Assembly (NCBI RefSeq): GCF_029893345.1
Contig: NZ_JARXVE010000007.1
Coordinates: 124,001-188,000 of the forward strand
Origin: Mycolicibacterium frederiksbergense
Lineage (GTDB): Bacteria > Actinomycetota > Actinomycetes > Mycobacteriales > Mycobacteriaceae
Direction: 5' to 3'
DNA: 64,000 nucleotides
Of this stretch, positions 10,250-19,075 are shown one piece after another (position 1 is the stretch's first letter; the number at the start of each line of letters is the position of its first letter). A program made the translations under genes and the position numbers. A model generated the notes under the pieces. It saw only the letters and a list, made by a program, of their open reading frames with translations, was not told the DNA's origin and searched no databases.

Positions 10250-11086
10250 CTACCCCTTTACCGCACCGGAAGTCAGGCCAGCGACGATCCGCCGCTGGAA
10301 GATCAGAACAAAGATAATGATCGGGATGGTAATGACCATCGCGCCGGCCGCGATCGACCCGGTCGGCTCCTCGAACTGCGAACTACCGGTGAAGTTCGCG
10401 ATCGCCACCGGCGCGGTGATCGCCCGGTGCGTCGCGGTCAGCGACAACGCCAGCAGTAGGTCATTCCACGCGAAGATGAACACCAGGATGGCCGTGGTGA
10501 CGATGCCCGGGGCCGCCAGCGGCGCGATCACCTTGCGGAAGGCCTGCGCCGGGGTGGCCCCGTCCATCTTGGCCGCCTTCTCCAAATCCCGTGGGATCTC
10601 CCGGAAGAACGCCGACAGCGTGTAAATGGCCAGCGGCAGCGCGAAGGTGATGTAGGGAATGATCAGCCCGGGCCAGGTGTCGAACAACCCGATCTGTCGC
10701 CAAAGATTGAACATCGGTGTCACCAGCGAGATCTGCGGGAACATCGCGATCAACAGCGCCACGCCCACCAACAGCTTCTTGCCGGGGAATTCCAGCCGGG
10801 CCACCGCATAGGCGGCCATACCGCCGATCAGCACGGCGATCACCGTGGTGATCAGGCCGATGCCGATCGAGTTGATCAGCGCCGAGCTGAAGATGTCACC
10901 GTTGAAGATGCCCTTGTAGTTGTCGAACGTGATCTGCGCCGGAATCAGCTTGCCGTCCTTGACACTTGACGTCGGCTTCAGCGACAGCGACAGAATCCAC
11001 AGCACCGGAATCAGCGCATAGAGCACCACCAGGACGTTGACGATCGTCCAGCCGGTCGCGCGCCGCGCACCCACCCGCTCACTCAT
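10250..11086 (-). CDS. sugB: Trehalose ABC importer permease SugB
   Basis: A 278-residue MalG-type permease with six predicted membrane helices and the EAA coupling loop (KAAKMDGATPAQAFRKVIAP). I place the start at ATG 11086, 1 nt after the sugA stop codon, rather than at an upstream in-frame codon inside sugA; this gives the length of mycobacterial SugB. With SugA it forms the membrane pore of the LpqY-SugABC importer, which in mycobacteria recovers trehalose released by mycolyl transfer at the cell surface. Confidence 0.92.
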   Translation of the reverse strand: MSERVGARRATGWTIVNVLVVLYALIPVLWILSLSLKPTSSVKDGKLIPAQITFDNYKGIFNGDIFSSALINSIGIGLITTVIAVLIGGMAAYAVARLEFPGKKLLVGVALLIAMFPQISLVTPMFNLWRQIGLFDTWPGLIIPYITFALPLAIYTLSAFFREIPRDLEKAAKMDGATPAQAFRKVIAPLAAPGIVTTAILVFIFAWNDLLLALSLTATHRAITAPVAIANFTGSSQFEEPTGSIAAGAMVITIPIIIFVLIFQRRIVAGLTSGAVKG

Positions 11087-11087
11087 G

Positions 11088-11987
11088 TCAGCGTCCCTCC
11101 GCCTCTGCACCGGGCGCCGACGCACCGAAGAGCTTGATGAAGACGAACGCGATGATCGCCACCGAGAGGAAGATCAACACGCTGATGGCCGAACCCAATC
11201 CGAGGTTGAATGCCTTGAACAGGTTGTCATACCCCAGGATCGACACCGACCCGGTGCTGTTGGCACCACCGGTCAGCACATAAATGTTGTCGAAGATCCG
11301 GAACGCATCGAGCGTGCGGAACAGCAGCGCGACCAGAATGGCCGGTTTGATCAGCGGCAGAATCACTTTGACCAACCGAGTCCAGGCTCCGGCGCCGTCG
11401 ACCTGGGCCGCGTTGAGCAGATCCTGCGGCACCAGCGCCAGACCGGCCAGCAGCAGCAGTGCCATGAACGGCGTGGTCTTCCACACCTCGGCCAGCACGA
11501 TGATGGCCAGCGACGGCAACTGCTCGGTCAGCGGGGCGCTGCCGTCGGGCAGCAGGTTGGCCAGGTAACCGGTGCCCGGGGTCCAGGCGTAGTACCAGCT
11601 GTAGGAGGCCGCCACGGTCACGATCCCGTAGGGAATCAGCACCGCGGTGCGGACCACGCCCTTGCCGAAGATGGTGCGGTGCATGACCAGCGCCAGCGCC
11701 ATGCCCAGGACGAACTCGATCGTCACCGAGACGACGGTGATCGCCAGCGTCACCACGAACGCCGTCCACCAGTACCGGTCGGTGAGGATGGTCTGGTAGT
11801 TGGCGAACCCGACGAAGGCGGTGTCGTCGGGGGCGGCCAGGTTGTACCGCTGCAGGCTCAGCCACACCGCATAGCCGATCGGGTACGCGGTCACCGCGAC
11901 CATCAGAATCACCGCGGGCGCGATCAGCCCGAACGCCAGCTTGCGCTCGGACTTCCTGTCGTCGGTCCCAGTTGAAGCGGTACTCAT
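11088..11987 (-). CDS. sugA: Trehalose ABC importer permease SugA
   Basis: A 299-residue MalF-type permease with an N-terminal membrane helix, a periplasmic loop, and the EAA-type loop (LLNAAQVDGAGAWTRLVKVI). Its start overlaps the lpqY stop by 4 nt (ATGA) and its stop is 1 nt before sugB, a compact co-translated operon. Partner of SugB in the trehalose importer. Confidence 0.92.
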   Translation of the reverse strand: MSTASTGTDDRKSERKLAFGLIAPAVILMVAVTAYPIGYAVWLSLQRYNLAAPDDTAFVGFANYQTILTDRYWWTAFVVTLAITVVSVTIEFVLGMALALVMHRTIFGKGVVRTAVLIPYGIVTVAASYSWYYAWTPGTGYLANLLPDGSAPLTEQLPSLAIIVLAEVWKTTPFMALLLLAGLALVPQDLLNAAQVDGAGAWTRLVKVILPLIKPAILVALLFRTLDAFRIFDNIYVLTGGANSTGSVSILGYDNLFKAFNLGLGSAISVLIFLSVAIIAFVFIKLFGASAPGAEAEGR

Positions 11988-13381
11988 GGGATCAGCCCTT
12001 TGCCGTCGATGGCCTTTTGCACCTGTTCGGTCAGCTCATCGGCGGTGCGTTCCGGATCGATGGCGGTGATCGGGGCCAGGGTGGCCGAGATGCGGGTGGA
12101 CACCGCCTGATACACCGGGGTGGCGGGACGCACCGCGGCGTTGGTCAACTGCTCGCGGATGATGGCGTACTGCGGGTACTTGGCCTGGAACGCCGGATCG
12201 TCGTAGAGCGAAGCACGCACCGCGGGCAAACCACCCTCGACCGAGGTGTAGCGCTGGTTCTCGACATTGCGGAGGCAGCGGACGGCCTCGAACGCCTCGG
12301 CCTTGTGCTGGCTGGTCTTGGCGACCGCCAGGTTCAGCCCGCCCAGGGTCACCCTGGCGGGTTCGCCGGGGAGTACACCCGGATAGTTGGCGAATCCGAA
12401 CACCTTCTTGCTGGCCTCATACGCCGCCTGGAACTGCTCATCGGTCGGCGAGAAGCTGCCCAGATCGTTGATGGCATCGGCAAGGTCGGCACGATCGTTG
12501 AGCGGAAGGAAGGTCACCCCGCCCTTGACGGCGTTCTCCAGCATCGAGGGCAACACGAACGGCCAGTTGACCTCCAGCGCGGCCTTGCCCTGCTCCAGGG
12601 CGAGCCGGGCGGTTCCCTCGTCGGTCTGGGTCACCGACGGATCGGCGCCGGGCGCAGTGGCCACCGACTTGATGATCTGCAGCGCCTTGACCGTCGCCGC
12701 GCGATGTTCCGGGGTATCGGTCAGGGTGACGGTCTTGCCGTCATCGGAGAGCACCTGCCCGCCGGCGCTGGTCAGCAAGGTGTTGAACCACACCACCAGA
12801 CCCTCGTACTGCTTGGCCTGCACCGCGATCCAGCTGGGCTTGCCCGCCGCGTGCAGACGGGTCGCCTCGGCTACCACACCATCCCAGGTCGCCGGCGGTT
12901 CGTCCATCAAATCGGCCCGGTACCACAACAATTGGGTGTTGGTGGTGATCGGCGACGCGTACAGCTTGCCCTGCCAGCGGGCGGTCTCCACGGGTCCGGG
13001 CAGGGTGTTCTCGGTGGCGTCGGACTCCGCCTGTCCGGCCGGGTCCTCGGACAGCGGGACGGCCCAGCCGGCCTCGGCGAGCTCAGCGGTCCAGACCACG
13101 TCGAGCGCCATGATGTCGAGCGTCTTGTCATTGCCGGTGAGCCGCCGGGCCAGCTGCAACCGTTGGTCGTCAGCGCCTTTCGGCAAGCTCACCTGCTTGA
13201 TGGTGAAACGGCCGCCGAGTTCGGCGTTACAACGTTTGGCCACCGCGGTGAATGTGGCCATCTCGTTGGCCGGGGTGTAGTAGTTGATGACGACGCCGTC
13301 GTCGCCCTTACCACATGCCGACACCACCGAGGCCGTCGTCAACGCGGCCACTGCCGCAGCACCCAGCCGCCGAGCGCGCAC
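11984..13381 (-). CDS. lpqY: Trehalose-binding lipoprotein LpqY
   Basis: A 465-residue extracytoplasmic binding protein of the MalE type. The signal peptide ends in VVSAC (Cys23 for lipidation), and the body has the two-lobed family 1 pattern (VINYYTPANEM, LQLARRLTGNDKTLDIMALD, a C-terminal ALNEAQ-like helix set). The GTG start at 13381 is preceded by GGGAGG at a 7-nt spacing. First gene of lpqY-sugA-sugB-sugC; it binds trehalose in mycobacteria. Confidence 0.93.
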   Translation of the reverse strand: MRARRLGAAAVAALTTASVVSACGKGDDGVVINYYTPANEMATFTAVAKRCNAELGGRFTIKQVSLPKGADDQRLQLARRLTGNDKTLDIMALDVVWTAELAEAGWAVPLSEDPAGQAESDATENTLPGPVETARWQGKLYASPITTNTQLLWYRADLMDEPPATWDGVVAEATRLHAAGKPSWIAVQAKQYEGLVVWFNTLLTSAGGQVLSDDGKTVTLTDTPEHRAATVKALQIIKSVATAPGADPSVTQTDEGTARLALEQGKAALEVNWPFVLPSMLENAVKGGVTFLPLNDRADLADAINDLGSFSPTDEQFQAAYEASKKVFGFANYPGVLPGEPARVTLGGLNLAVAKTSQHKAEAFEAVRCLRNVENQRYTSVEGGLPAVRASLYDDPAFQAKYPQYAIIREQLTNAAVRPATPVYQAVSTRISATLAPITAIDPERTADELTEQVQKAIDGKGLIP

Positions 13382-13399
13382 CGCTCTGCCTCCCGTTCA

Positions 13400-13416
13400 C
13401 GCGGGAACCTCCCGCG
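13400..13416. promoter_or_regulatory. Inverted repeat in the lpqY 5' leader
   Basis: A perfect 7-bp inverted repeat with a 3-nt spacer (CGCGGGA-ACC-TCCCGCG on the plus strand) lies between the predicted lpqY promoter and its ribosome binding site. It could be an operator or an RNA hairpin just before the Shine-Dalgarno GGGAGG. Its function is not known. Confidence 0.4.
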
Positions 13417-13421
13417 CGCAA

Positions 13422-13451
13422 ACCGTAGAGGTTTACGCCGGTAATTTGCAA
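13422..13451 (-). promoter_or_regulatory. Predicted SigA-type promoter of lpqY-sugABC
   Basis: Read on the minus strand, TTGCAA (13446-13451) is followed after 18 nt by TACGGT (13422-13427), a good match to a mycobacterial housekeeping promoter, giving a leader of about 35 nt that contains the inverted repeat. Confidence 0.5.
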
Positions 13452-13527
13452 CAGTTTCGGCTGCCTGCGTCACAATCGTGACCTGCAGTGCTTTGCCCCA
13501 CACTTGACGCCGGGCCGGCGGGATGGC

Positions 13528-14034
13528 TCAGATCGTCAAGCGCGCCAGCAGATTCCGACCCTGTTCAGCACTCTGCGGATCGCACAGCACGTCGTAGCGG
13601 CCGGCCACCAGCTGCATCGTCGAACTGAAATCTCTTGTGCCACGAGCCATCGCGTACGGGATTGCCGAGGTGATCAGGCCGAAGAACACGCCGGCGATCA
13701 GACCGGTGAGCAGCGCGCTCCACGGGTTGGCACTGAAGAAACCCAGGATCAGGCCGATGAACAAGCCCAACCAGGCCCCCGACAACACGCCGCCGCCGAG
13801 CACCTTGGGCCAGCTCAGCCGTCCGGTGACCCGCTCGACCTGCATGAGGTCCACACCGACGATCGTCACCTGCTGCACGGGGAACTGTTGGTCGGAGAGG
13901 TAGTCGACCGCACGCTGAGCCTCCGCGTAGGTCGGGTATGAGCCGATCGGCCAGCCTTTGGGCGGAGTCGGCAATGCGCCGCGCGCAGCGCCCGCGGCGC
14001 CCGGTGTCTGACCGGACTGAAATGGGCTCGTCAT
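13528..14034 (-). CDS. Membrane protein with general-stress-protein-17M-like N-terminal domain (Rv1234 type)
   Basis: A 168-residue protein. Residues 25-70 (GSYPTYAEAQRAVDYLSDQQ and onward) resemble the small domain found in general stress protein 17M. Two to three Gly-rich hydrophobic helices follow (residues about 78-130), then a short cytoplasmic tail. The gene stands alone between lpqY and an oppositely oriented Pro-rich gene, matching Rv1234 in M. tuberculosis. Its function is unknown; a role as a stress-related membrane protein is only inference. Confidence 0.7.
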   Translation of the reverse strand: MTSPFQSGQTPGAAGAARGALPTPPKGWPIGSYPTYAEAQRAVDYLSDQQFPVQQVTIVGVDLMQVERVTGRLSWPKVLGGGVLSGAWLGLFIGLILGFFSANPWSALLTGLIAGVFFGLITSAIPYAMARGTRDFSSTMQLVAGRYDVLCDPQSAEQGRNLLARLTI

Positions 14035-14159
14035 CGAACTTCACTCTCCTCCGCACCGCCTGCTCGGCGGCGTCTCGTAACAGCAACGCCCCGGCGCCGG
14101 ATTTGGTGCCGCCGTCACGTGCCCGGGTGGCGTGTAGTCAGTGCGCTAGGTTGATCAGC

Positions 14160-14783
14160 ATGACAAACGCGGACGGCAACGCGGGCAAAACGCCACCATC
14201 CGAGCCCAGCCCACAGCCGTCGGAACCGTTGTCCACCGGCTACGAAGCACCGTCTCTCGAGCAATCCCAGGATCTGCCGCAAACCGGCCACGCGCAACCG
14301 TTCCCCCCGGGTTACGGCCCGCAGTCGTTCGAGGCGCCCGCCTACGGCCCGCCACCGTCGGCGGATCCGTTCGCACCACTCGACTATCCGGCCGGTGCCG
14401 GATACCCGCCGCCGGGACCCTACGGCGTTCCCGGTTACCCCCCACCGCCAGCCTTTCCGCCCCCGCCCGGCATGCCGCCGGGGTATCCCCCGCCGCCCGG
14501 CTATCTGCCCCCGCCCGGCTATCTGCCCTACCAGCAGCAACAGCCGACCGGAACCAACGGCATGGCCATCGCCTCGCTGGCGTGTTCGGCGGGCGGGGTG
14601 CTGTGCTGCCTGTCGGCGATCGCCGGGGTGGTCCTGGGCATCCTGGCCATGCGTGAGACCCGCCGCACCGGCCAGGACGGTCACGGAATGGCGCTGGCCG
14701 GCACGATCCTCGGCGGGCTCGTCATCGCGGGCAACCTGATATACGTCCTGATCGTCGTGATCGCGGCGGCCAGCGGTAGTTAG
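14160..14783 (+). CDS. Pro/Gly/Tyr-rich protein with C-terminal DUF4190 membrane domain (Rv1233c type)
   Basis: A 207-residue protein. The first 125 or so residues are disordered and rich in P, G and Y, with repeated GYLPPP-like units. The C-terminal 80 residues hold two membrane helices of the DUF4190 type (MAIASLACSAGGVLCCL, then GILAMRETRRTGQ and a second helix). The start ATG 14160 stands 7 nt after TAGGTT, suggesting a leaderless mRNA, so the open frame upstream is not used. Function unknown; similar proteins are common in Actinobacteria. Confidence 0.75.
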   Translation: MTNADGNAGKTPPSEPSPQPSEPLSTGYEAPSLEQSQDLPQTGHAQPFPPGYGPQSFEAPAYGPPPSADPFAPLDYPAGAGYPPPGPYGVPGYPPPPAFPPPPGMPPGYPPPPGYLPPPGYLPYQQQQPTGTNGMAIASLACSAGGVLCCLSAIAGVVLGILAMRETRRTGQDGHGMALAGTILGGLVIAGNLIYVLIVVIAAASGS

Positions 14784-14789
14784 CGGCAA

Positions 14790-15740
14790 TCACGTTTGGG
14801 GCGGCCGGAACGGTTCGGCCAGCCGGCTCATCCCCGCGGCACGCCCCTTGCCCGCGACCACCAGCGCCATCTTGCGGCTGGCCTCGTCGATCATCTCGTC
14901 GCCCAGCAGCACCGCTCCCCTGGCCCCGCCGGCCTGCGAGGTGTGCCATTGGTAGGCGTCGAGGATCAGTTCGGCATGGTCGTAGTCGGCTTGGCGCGGG
15001 CTGAAAATCTCGTTGCCCGCCTCGATCTGGTCCGGGTGCAGCACCCATTTGCCGTCATAACCCAGGGCCGCCGAGCGGCCGGCCACCCTGCGGAAGCCGT
15101 CCACGTCGCGCACCTTCACATACGGCCCGTCGATCACGTTGATGCCGCGGTTACGGGCGGCGATCAGGATCCGCATCAGCACGTGGTGGTGAGCATCGCC
15201 GATGTCGTAGCCGTCGGGTTGGCCTCCCACCTCCAAGGTGCGCATGTTGAGGCTGGCCGCCATGTCCCCGGGTCCCAGCACCAGCGCCTGCACCCGCGGG
15301 CCCGCAGCGATCTCGTCGACGTGGGTCAGCCCCTGCGCGTTCTCGATCTGCGCCTCGATGCCGATCCGGCCCGGCTCCAGGCCATGAGTGGCTTCCAGCT
15401 GGCTGAGCAGCAGATCGAGGGCATGGATGTGGGCCACTTCGCTCACCTTGGGCAGCACGATCAGATCCAGTGCCGCCCCGGCGGTTGACACCACCTCGAT
15501 CACATCGGCATAGGTCCACGGCGTGGTCCAGTCGTTGACCCGGACCCCGCGCAGCTGCCCCGCCCACCCGTCGGCGGCCAACGCCATCGCCACCTGCGTG
15601 CGCGCCGACTCCTTGGCCTCGGGCGCGACGGCGTCCTCCAGATCGAGAAACACCTCGTCAGCGGGCAGATTCTTGGCCTTCTCGATCATCTTCAGACTGC
15701 TTCCCGGAACCGAGAGGCACGTTCTGCGGGGTCGATACAT
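14790..15740 (-). CDS. CitE-like HpcH/HpaI-family CoA-ester lyase
   Basis: A protein of about 316 residues of the citrate-lyase-beta/malyl-CoA-lyase fold. Family segments include RRTCLSVPGSSLKM at the N-terminus, FLDLEDAVAPEAKESAR, the metal-binding IEAQIENAQGL and GPGDMAASLN, and WVLHPDQIEAGNEIF. Such enzymes cleave or form short acyl-CoAs such as malyl-CoA, methylmalyl-CoA or citramalyl-CoA; no citF or citD genes are nearby, so it is not citrate lyase. The start is uncertain: ATG 15740 fits homologous N-termini, whereas ATG 15776 would overlap the start codon of the divergent gene. The substrate cannot be assigned. Confidence 0.8.
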   Translation of the reverse strand: MYRPRRTCLSVPGSSLKMIEKAKNLPADEVFLDLEDAVAPEAKESARTQVAMALAADGWAGQLRGVRVNDWTTPWTYADVIEVVSTAGAALDLIVLPKVSEVAHIHALDLLLSQLEATHGLEPGRIGIEAQIENAQGLTHVDEIAAGPRVQALVLGPGDMAASLNMRTLEVGGQPDGYDIGDAHHHVLMRILIAARNRGINVIDGPYVKVRDVDGFRRVAGRSAALGYDGKWVLHPDQIEAGNEIFSPRQADYDHAELILDAYQWHTSQAGGARGAVLLGDEMIDEASRKMALVVAGKGRAAGMSRLAEPFRPPQT

Positions 15741-15774
15741 GTTCTGCACGACCACAGTCTCTACCCTTTGTTTC

Positions 15775-17061
15775 ATGGTGGCGGTGAACCGGGTCTATGC
15801 GGCCCGACTGGCGGGGTTGGTGGTTCTGGGCCCCGACGGCGAGTCCATCGGCCGCGTCCGCGACGTCGTGATCAGCATCAGTATCGTCCGCCAGCAACCG
15901 CGCGTCCTCGGCCTGGTGGTCGAATTGCTCACCCGGAGGCGGATTTTCGTTCCGATCCTGCGGGTGACCGCGATCGAGCCCGGTTCGGTGACGCTGGCCA
16001 CCGGCAGCGTGTCGTTGCGCCGGTTCGCTCAACGTCCCGGCGAGGTACTGGTGCTGGGCCAGGTGCTGGAGACCCGGGTGCGGGTCGACGATCCCGATCT
16101 GCCGCAGTTGGCCGGAATCGACGTCGTGGTGGTCGATATGGGCATCGAACAGACCCGGACCCGGGACTGGATGGTGACCCGGGTTGCTGTGCGTCCGCAA
16201 CGACGTCTGGGCCGGCGCACCAACATCCACGTCGTCGACTGGCAGGACGTGCACGGGCTGACCCCATCCGGCCTGGCGATGCCCGACCAGGGGGTGGCCT
16301 CACTGCTGGAGCAGTTCGAGGGTCAGCGCCCGGTCGAGGTGGCCGAAGCGCTGCGTGAGCTGCCGTCCAAACGCCGCTATGAGCTGTTCCGGGCCTTCGA
16401 CGACGAGCGCCTCGCCGACGTGCTGCAGGAGCTTCCCGAGGACGAACAGGCCGCGGCGCTGCGCCAACTGAACACCAAACGGGCCGCCGACGTCCTGGAG
16501 GCGATGGATCCCGACGACGCCGCCGATGTGCTGGGCGCCATGGCCCCGGCCGATGCCGAGACGTTTCTGCGGCGGATGGATCCCGAGGACTCCGAGGACG
16601 TGCGACGGCTGCTCGCCCACTCCCCCGACACCGCGGGTGGTCTGATGACCAGCGAGCCGGTGGTTCTGGCGCCGGACACCACGGTCGCCGAGGCGCTGGC
16701 CCGGATGCGCGACGCCGACCTGACCCCGGCACTGGCCTCGATGGCGTTCGTCGCCCGGCCCCCGACCGCTACCCCGACCGGTCACTACCTCGGCTGCGTG
16801 CACCTGCAGCGGTTGCTGCGCGAGCCCCCGGCCGCGTTGGTCAGCGGCATCACCGACACCGACCTGCCCAGCCTCGGCCCGGTTGACTCGTTGGCCGCAG
16901 TGACCCGCTACTTCGCCGCCTACAACCTGGTGTGTGGGCCGGTGGTCGATGAGGAGAGCCACCTGCTGGGTGCGGTCTCGGTCGACGACGTGCTCGACCA
17001 CCTACTTCCCGACGACTGGCGCGAGCACGACGAGCCCGTGCTGCCGGTGACCGGCGCATGA
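15775..17061 (+). CDS. Soluble MgtE_N/CBS-domain protein (Rv1232c type)
   Basis: A 428-residue protein. The first 160 or so residues are PRC-barrel-like, followed by an MgtE_N domain of short repeated helices (ELPEDEQAAALRQLNTKRAA, VLGAMAPADAETFL) at about 175-285, then a CBS pair (SEPVVLAPDTTVAEALARM and onward) to about 415. In MgtE channels these domains sense Mg2+ and gate a membrane pore, but no membrane helices follow here. It probably acts as a soluble Mg2+/nucleotide sensor or partner. ATG 15775 lies 7 nt after TACCCT, so it may be leaderless. It is followed by the DUF1003 membrane gene. Confidence 0.85.
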   Translation: MVAVNRVYAARLAGLVVLGPDGESIGRVRDVVISISIVRQQPRVLGLVVELLTRRRIFVPILRVTAIEPGSVTLATGSVSLRRFAQRPGEVLVLGQVLETRVRVDDPDLPQLAGIDVVVVDMGIEQTRTRDWMVTRVAVRPQRRLGRRTNIHVVDWQDVHGLTPSGLAMPDQGVASLLEQFEGQRPVEVAEALRELPSKRRYELFRAFDDERLADVLQELPEDEQAAALRQLNTKRAADVLEAMDPDDAADVLGAMAPADAETFLRRMDPEDSEDVRRLLAHSPDTAGGLMTSEPVVLAPDTTVAEALARMRDADLTPALASMAFVARPPTATPTGHYLGCVHLQRLLREPPAALVSGITDTDLPSLGPVDSLAAVTRYFAAYNLVCGPVVDEESHLLGAVSVDDVLDHLLPDDWREHDEPVLPVTGA

Positions 17062-17133
17062 GCGAAGCTTGCGAGCGAATCATCGACACAGCATGCGGTG
17101 ACCGAGCCTGCGAGGGGGCCGCATGAGCGAAGC
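17056..17133 (+). repeat. Direct repeat of 13 bp flanking the MgtE_N/DUF1003 junction
   Basis: GCATGAGCGAAGC occurs at 17056-17068, over the stop codon of the MgtE_N/CBS gene, and again at 17121-17133, over the DUF1003 start codon. The 52 nt between contain related GAGCGAA/GCGAG stretches. It looks like a partial duplication of the gene start or a short dispersed intergenic repeat. Confidence 0.5.
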
Positions 17134-17659
17134 GACGGCGCGCCAGCGGCTGGATACCCCGCGCGCGCACCGCGGCCTGAGGCTGCACGTCGACATCGAG
17201 GCGGTGGGCCGGTTCAGTGAGTCCATCGCGCGGTTCCTCGGCACCGGCCGCTACCTGGCCATCCAGACGATCGTGGTGATCATCTGGATCGCGCTCAACC
17301 TGTTCGCGGTCACACTGCAGTGGGATCCGTATCCGTTCATCCTGCTGAACCTGGCCTTCTCCACCCAGGCCGCCTACGCCGCCCCGCTGATCCTGCTGGC
17401 GCAGAACCGCCAGGAGAACCGGGACCGGGTGTCGCTCGAGGAGGATCGGCGCCGGGCCGAGCAGACCAAGGCCGACACCGAGTACCTGGCCCGCGAACTG
17501 GCGTCACTGCGGCTGGCGGTGGGCGAGGTGGCCACCCGCGATTACCTGCGGCGCGAGCTGGAGGAATTGCGCAACCTGATCACCGAGCTGCACCTGTCGA
17601 CGGACGGGGCCGAGTCGGGCAGGCCCGACGGGGCCGAGCGCAGGCCCAAGCGCGGTTAG
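17123..17659 (+). CDS. DUF1003 membrane protein (Rv1231c type)
   Basis: A 178-residue protein. A short N-terminal segment leads to the DUF1003 core: FSESIARFLGTGRYLAIQT, two membrane helices with the intervening WDPYPFILLNLAFSTQAAY, then LLAQNRQENRDR and a charged coiled C-terminal tail. DUF1003 proteins are often found with Mg2+ or metal transporters and CBS proteins, but have no assigned activity. It lies 61 nt after the MgtE_N/CBS gene and is probably co-transcribed; the two may work together in the membrane. Confidence 0.82.
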   Translation: MSEATARQRLDTPRAHRGLRLHVDIEAVGRFSESIARFLGTGRYLAIQTIVVIIWIALNLFAVTLQWDPYPFILLNLAFSTQAAYAAPLILLAQNRQENRDRVSLEEDRRRAEQTKADTEYLARELASLRLAVGEVATRDYLRRELEELRNLITELHLSTDGAESGRPDGAERRPKRG

Positions 17660-17766
17660 CTAATCGCGGTATCCATGATTGTTGAAACAACGGAACCGGG
17701 ACTAGGTATGGTGACTTGGTTCACAACACGGTATTTGTCGGCCAGTGCGAACCTAAGGACGGGTAA

Positions 17767-19026
17767 GTGCGCGTAGGGGGAGCAGCGGCGCTCGCAACCG
17801 TTCGACGCCACGTGGGCCGGATCATGCATGCGCCCGCACTCGGTGTCGCCGTCCTGGCACCCATCGTCCTGGTTGCCGGCGCCGGATCGACCGCCTCGCG
17901 CACCGAGGTACCCGATGCCGCGTTCACCCCGCTGGCGGCCGTCGAACCCCACATCGACCGGACCGGCCCCGCGGTGGTCGCCGCGACCAAGCCGCCGACC
18001 CGGTTCCACATCGTGTCGGCGGCCGCGATATCGGCTCCCCCGCCCGCATTTGTCGTCAATACCCCTGGCGCCCTTGGCATTCCGGGAACATCGCTGAACG
18101 CCTACCGCAATGCCGAACGGATGATGGCCGCGGCCGCACCGGGCTGCGGAATCAGCTGGAACCTGCTGGCCGGTATCGGACGGATCGAATCCGGGCACGC
18201 CAACGGCGGCGCCACCGATGCTCGCGGCACCGCGGTCCGCCCGATCTACGGCCCCGCGCTGGACGGCACGTTGCCGGGCAACGAGGTCATCGTGCAGAGC
18301 GTCCAGGCCGGACGGACCACCTACGTCCGGGCCATGGGGCCGATGCAGTTCCTGCCCGGCACCTGGGCCCGGTACGCCTCCGACGGCGACGGCGACGGCA
18401 AAGCCGATGTGCAGAACGTGTACGACTCGGCGCTGGCCGCGGCCCGCTACCTGTGCAGCGGCGGGCTCAACCTGCGCGACCAGTCCCAGGTCATGACGGC
18501 CATCCTGCGGTACAACAACTCGGTGGCCTACGCCCGCAACGTGCTGGGCTGGGCCGCGGCCTACGCCACCGGCGTGGTGCCGGTGAACCTGCCGCCGATC
18601 ACCGGGGCCATTCCCCCGATCGGCGATTCCCATCTGGACAACCCGGAGGGCCTGGGCCCCGGCCTGCCCGCCGATGCCACCGGGCTGCCCGCCGGTGATC
18701 CGCTGGCCCTGATCCCGCTGCTCAACCGCAATGAGACGGGTACCCAGAATGTTCCCGGTTTCGCGCCGGGGCAGGTGCTCGGCCCGCTGCCCGGCCCGGC
18801 GCAGGCGGTGCAGTCCGAGACTCCGGCCGCCCCGCCGCCGTGGGTCCCGCCGTGGGAGCAACCGCGGCAGCCCGCGTGCGTGGTGTTCTGCCTGGGTGAA
18901 AAGCCTCCTCCACCGGCACCGGCACCGGCCCCGGCCCCGGCCCCGGCCCCGCCGATGGAAGCAGCCCCCGCGGCTCCGGTGCTGGGTGCAGGGCCCGCCC
19001 CTGGCCCGGCTCCCGGTCCGGCCTGA
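17767..19026 (+). CDS. Secreted or membrane-anchored lytic transglycosylase (Rv1230c type)
   Basis: A 419-residue protein with an N-terminal hydrophobic signal or anchor at about residues 20-42, a Pro-rich linker, and an SLT-type catalytic domain at about 115-270. The catalytic Glu is in GIGRIESGHA, followed by AMGPMQFLPGTWARYASDGD and a YNNS motif. The C-terminal 150 residues are Pro/Ala-rich with PAPAPA repeats, typical of cell-wall spanning. It cleaves peptidoglycan glycan strands, leaving anhydro-muropeptides. The GTG start at 17767 follows AAGGA. It is an independent gene between DUF1003 and mrp. Confidence 0.82.
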   Translation: MRVGGAAALATVRRHVGRIMHAPALGVAVLAPIVLVAGAGSTASRTEVPDAAFTPLAAVEPHIDRTGPAVVAATKPPTRFHIVSAAAISAPPPAFVVNTPGALGIPGTSLNAYRNAERMMAAAAPGCGISWNLLAGIGRIESGHANGGATDARGTAVRPIYGPALDGTLPGNEVIVQSVQAGRTTYVRAMGPMQFLPGTWARYASDGDGDGKADVQNVYDSALAAARYLCSGGLNLRDQSQVMTAILRYNNSVAYARNVLGWAAAYATGVVPVNLPPITGAIPPIGDSHLDNPEGLGPGLPADATGLPAGDPLALIPLLNRNETGTQNVPGFAPGQVLGPLPGPAQAVQSETPAAPPPWVPPWEQPRQPACVVFCLGEKPPPPAPAPAPAPAPAPPMEAAPAAPVLGAGPAPGPAPGPA

Positions 19027-19075
19027 CGCTGGCCTGAATCCGCAACCCAGCTGAGCCGCCGTAGACTCGGCGGTG

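Noticed and set aside
17681..17766. SigE-type promoter (GGAAC ... GTT) before the lytic transglycosylase
   Set aside because: GGAACC and GTT are present, but the distance (about 20-22 nt) is too long for an ECF promoter; only the Shine-Dalgarno AAGGA is convincing.
18900..19020. Repeated CCGGCC/GGCACC units
   Set aside because: They encode the PAPAPA tail of the lytic transglycosylase; protein-driven, not a CRISPR or VNTR by itself.
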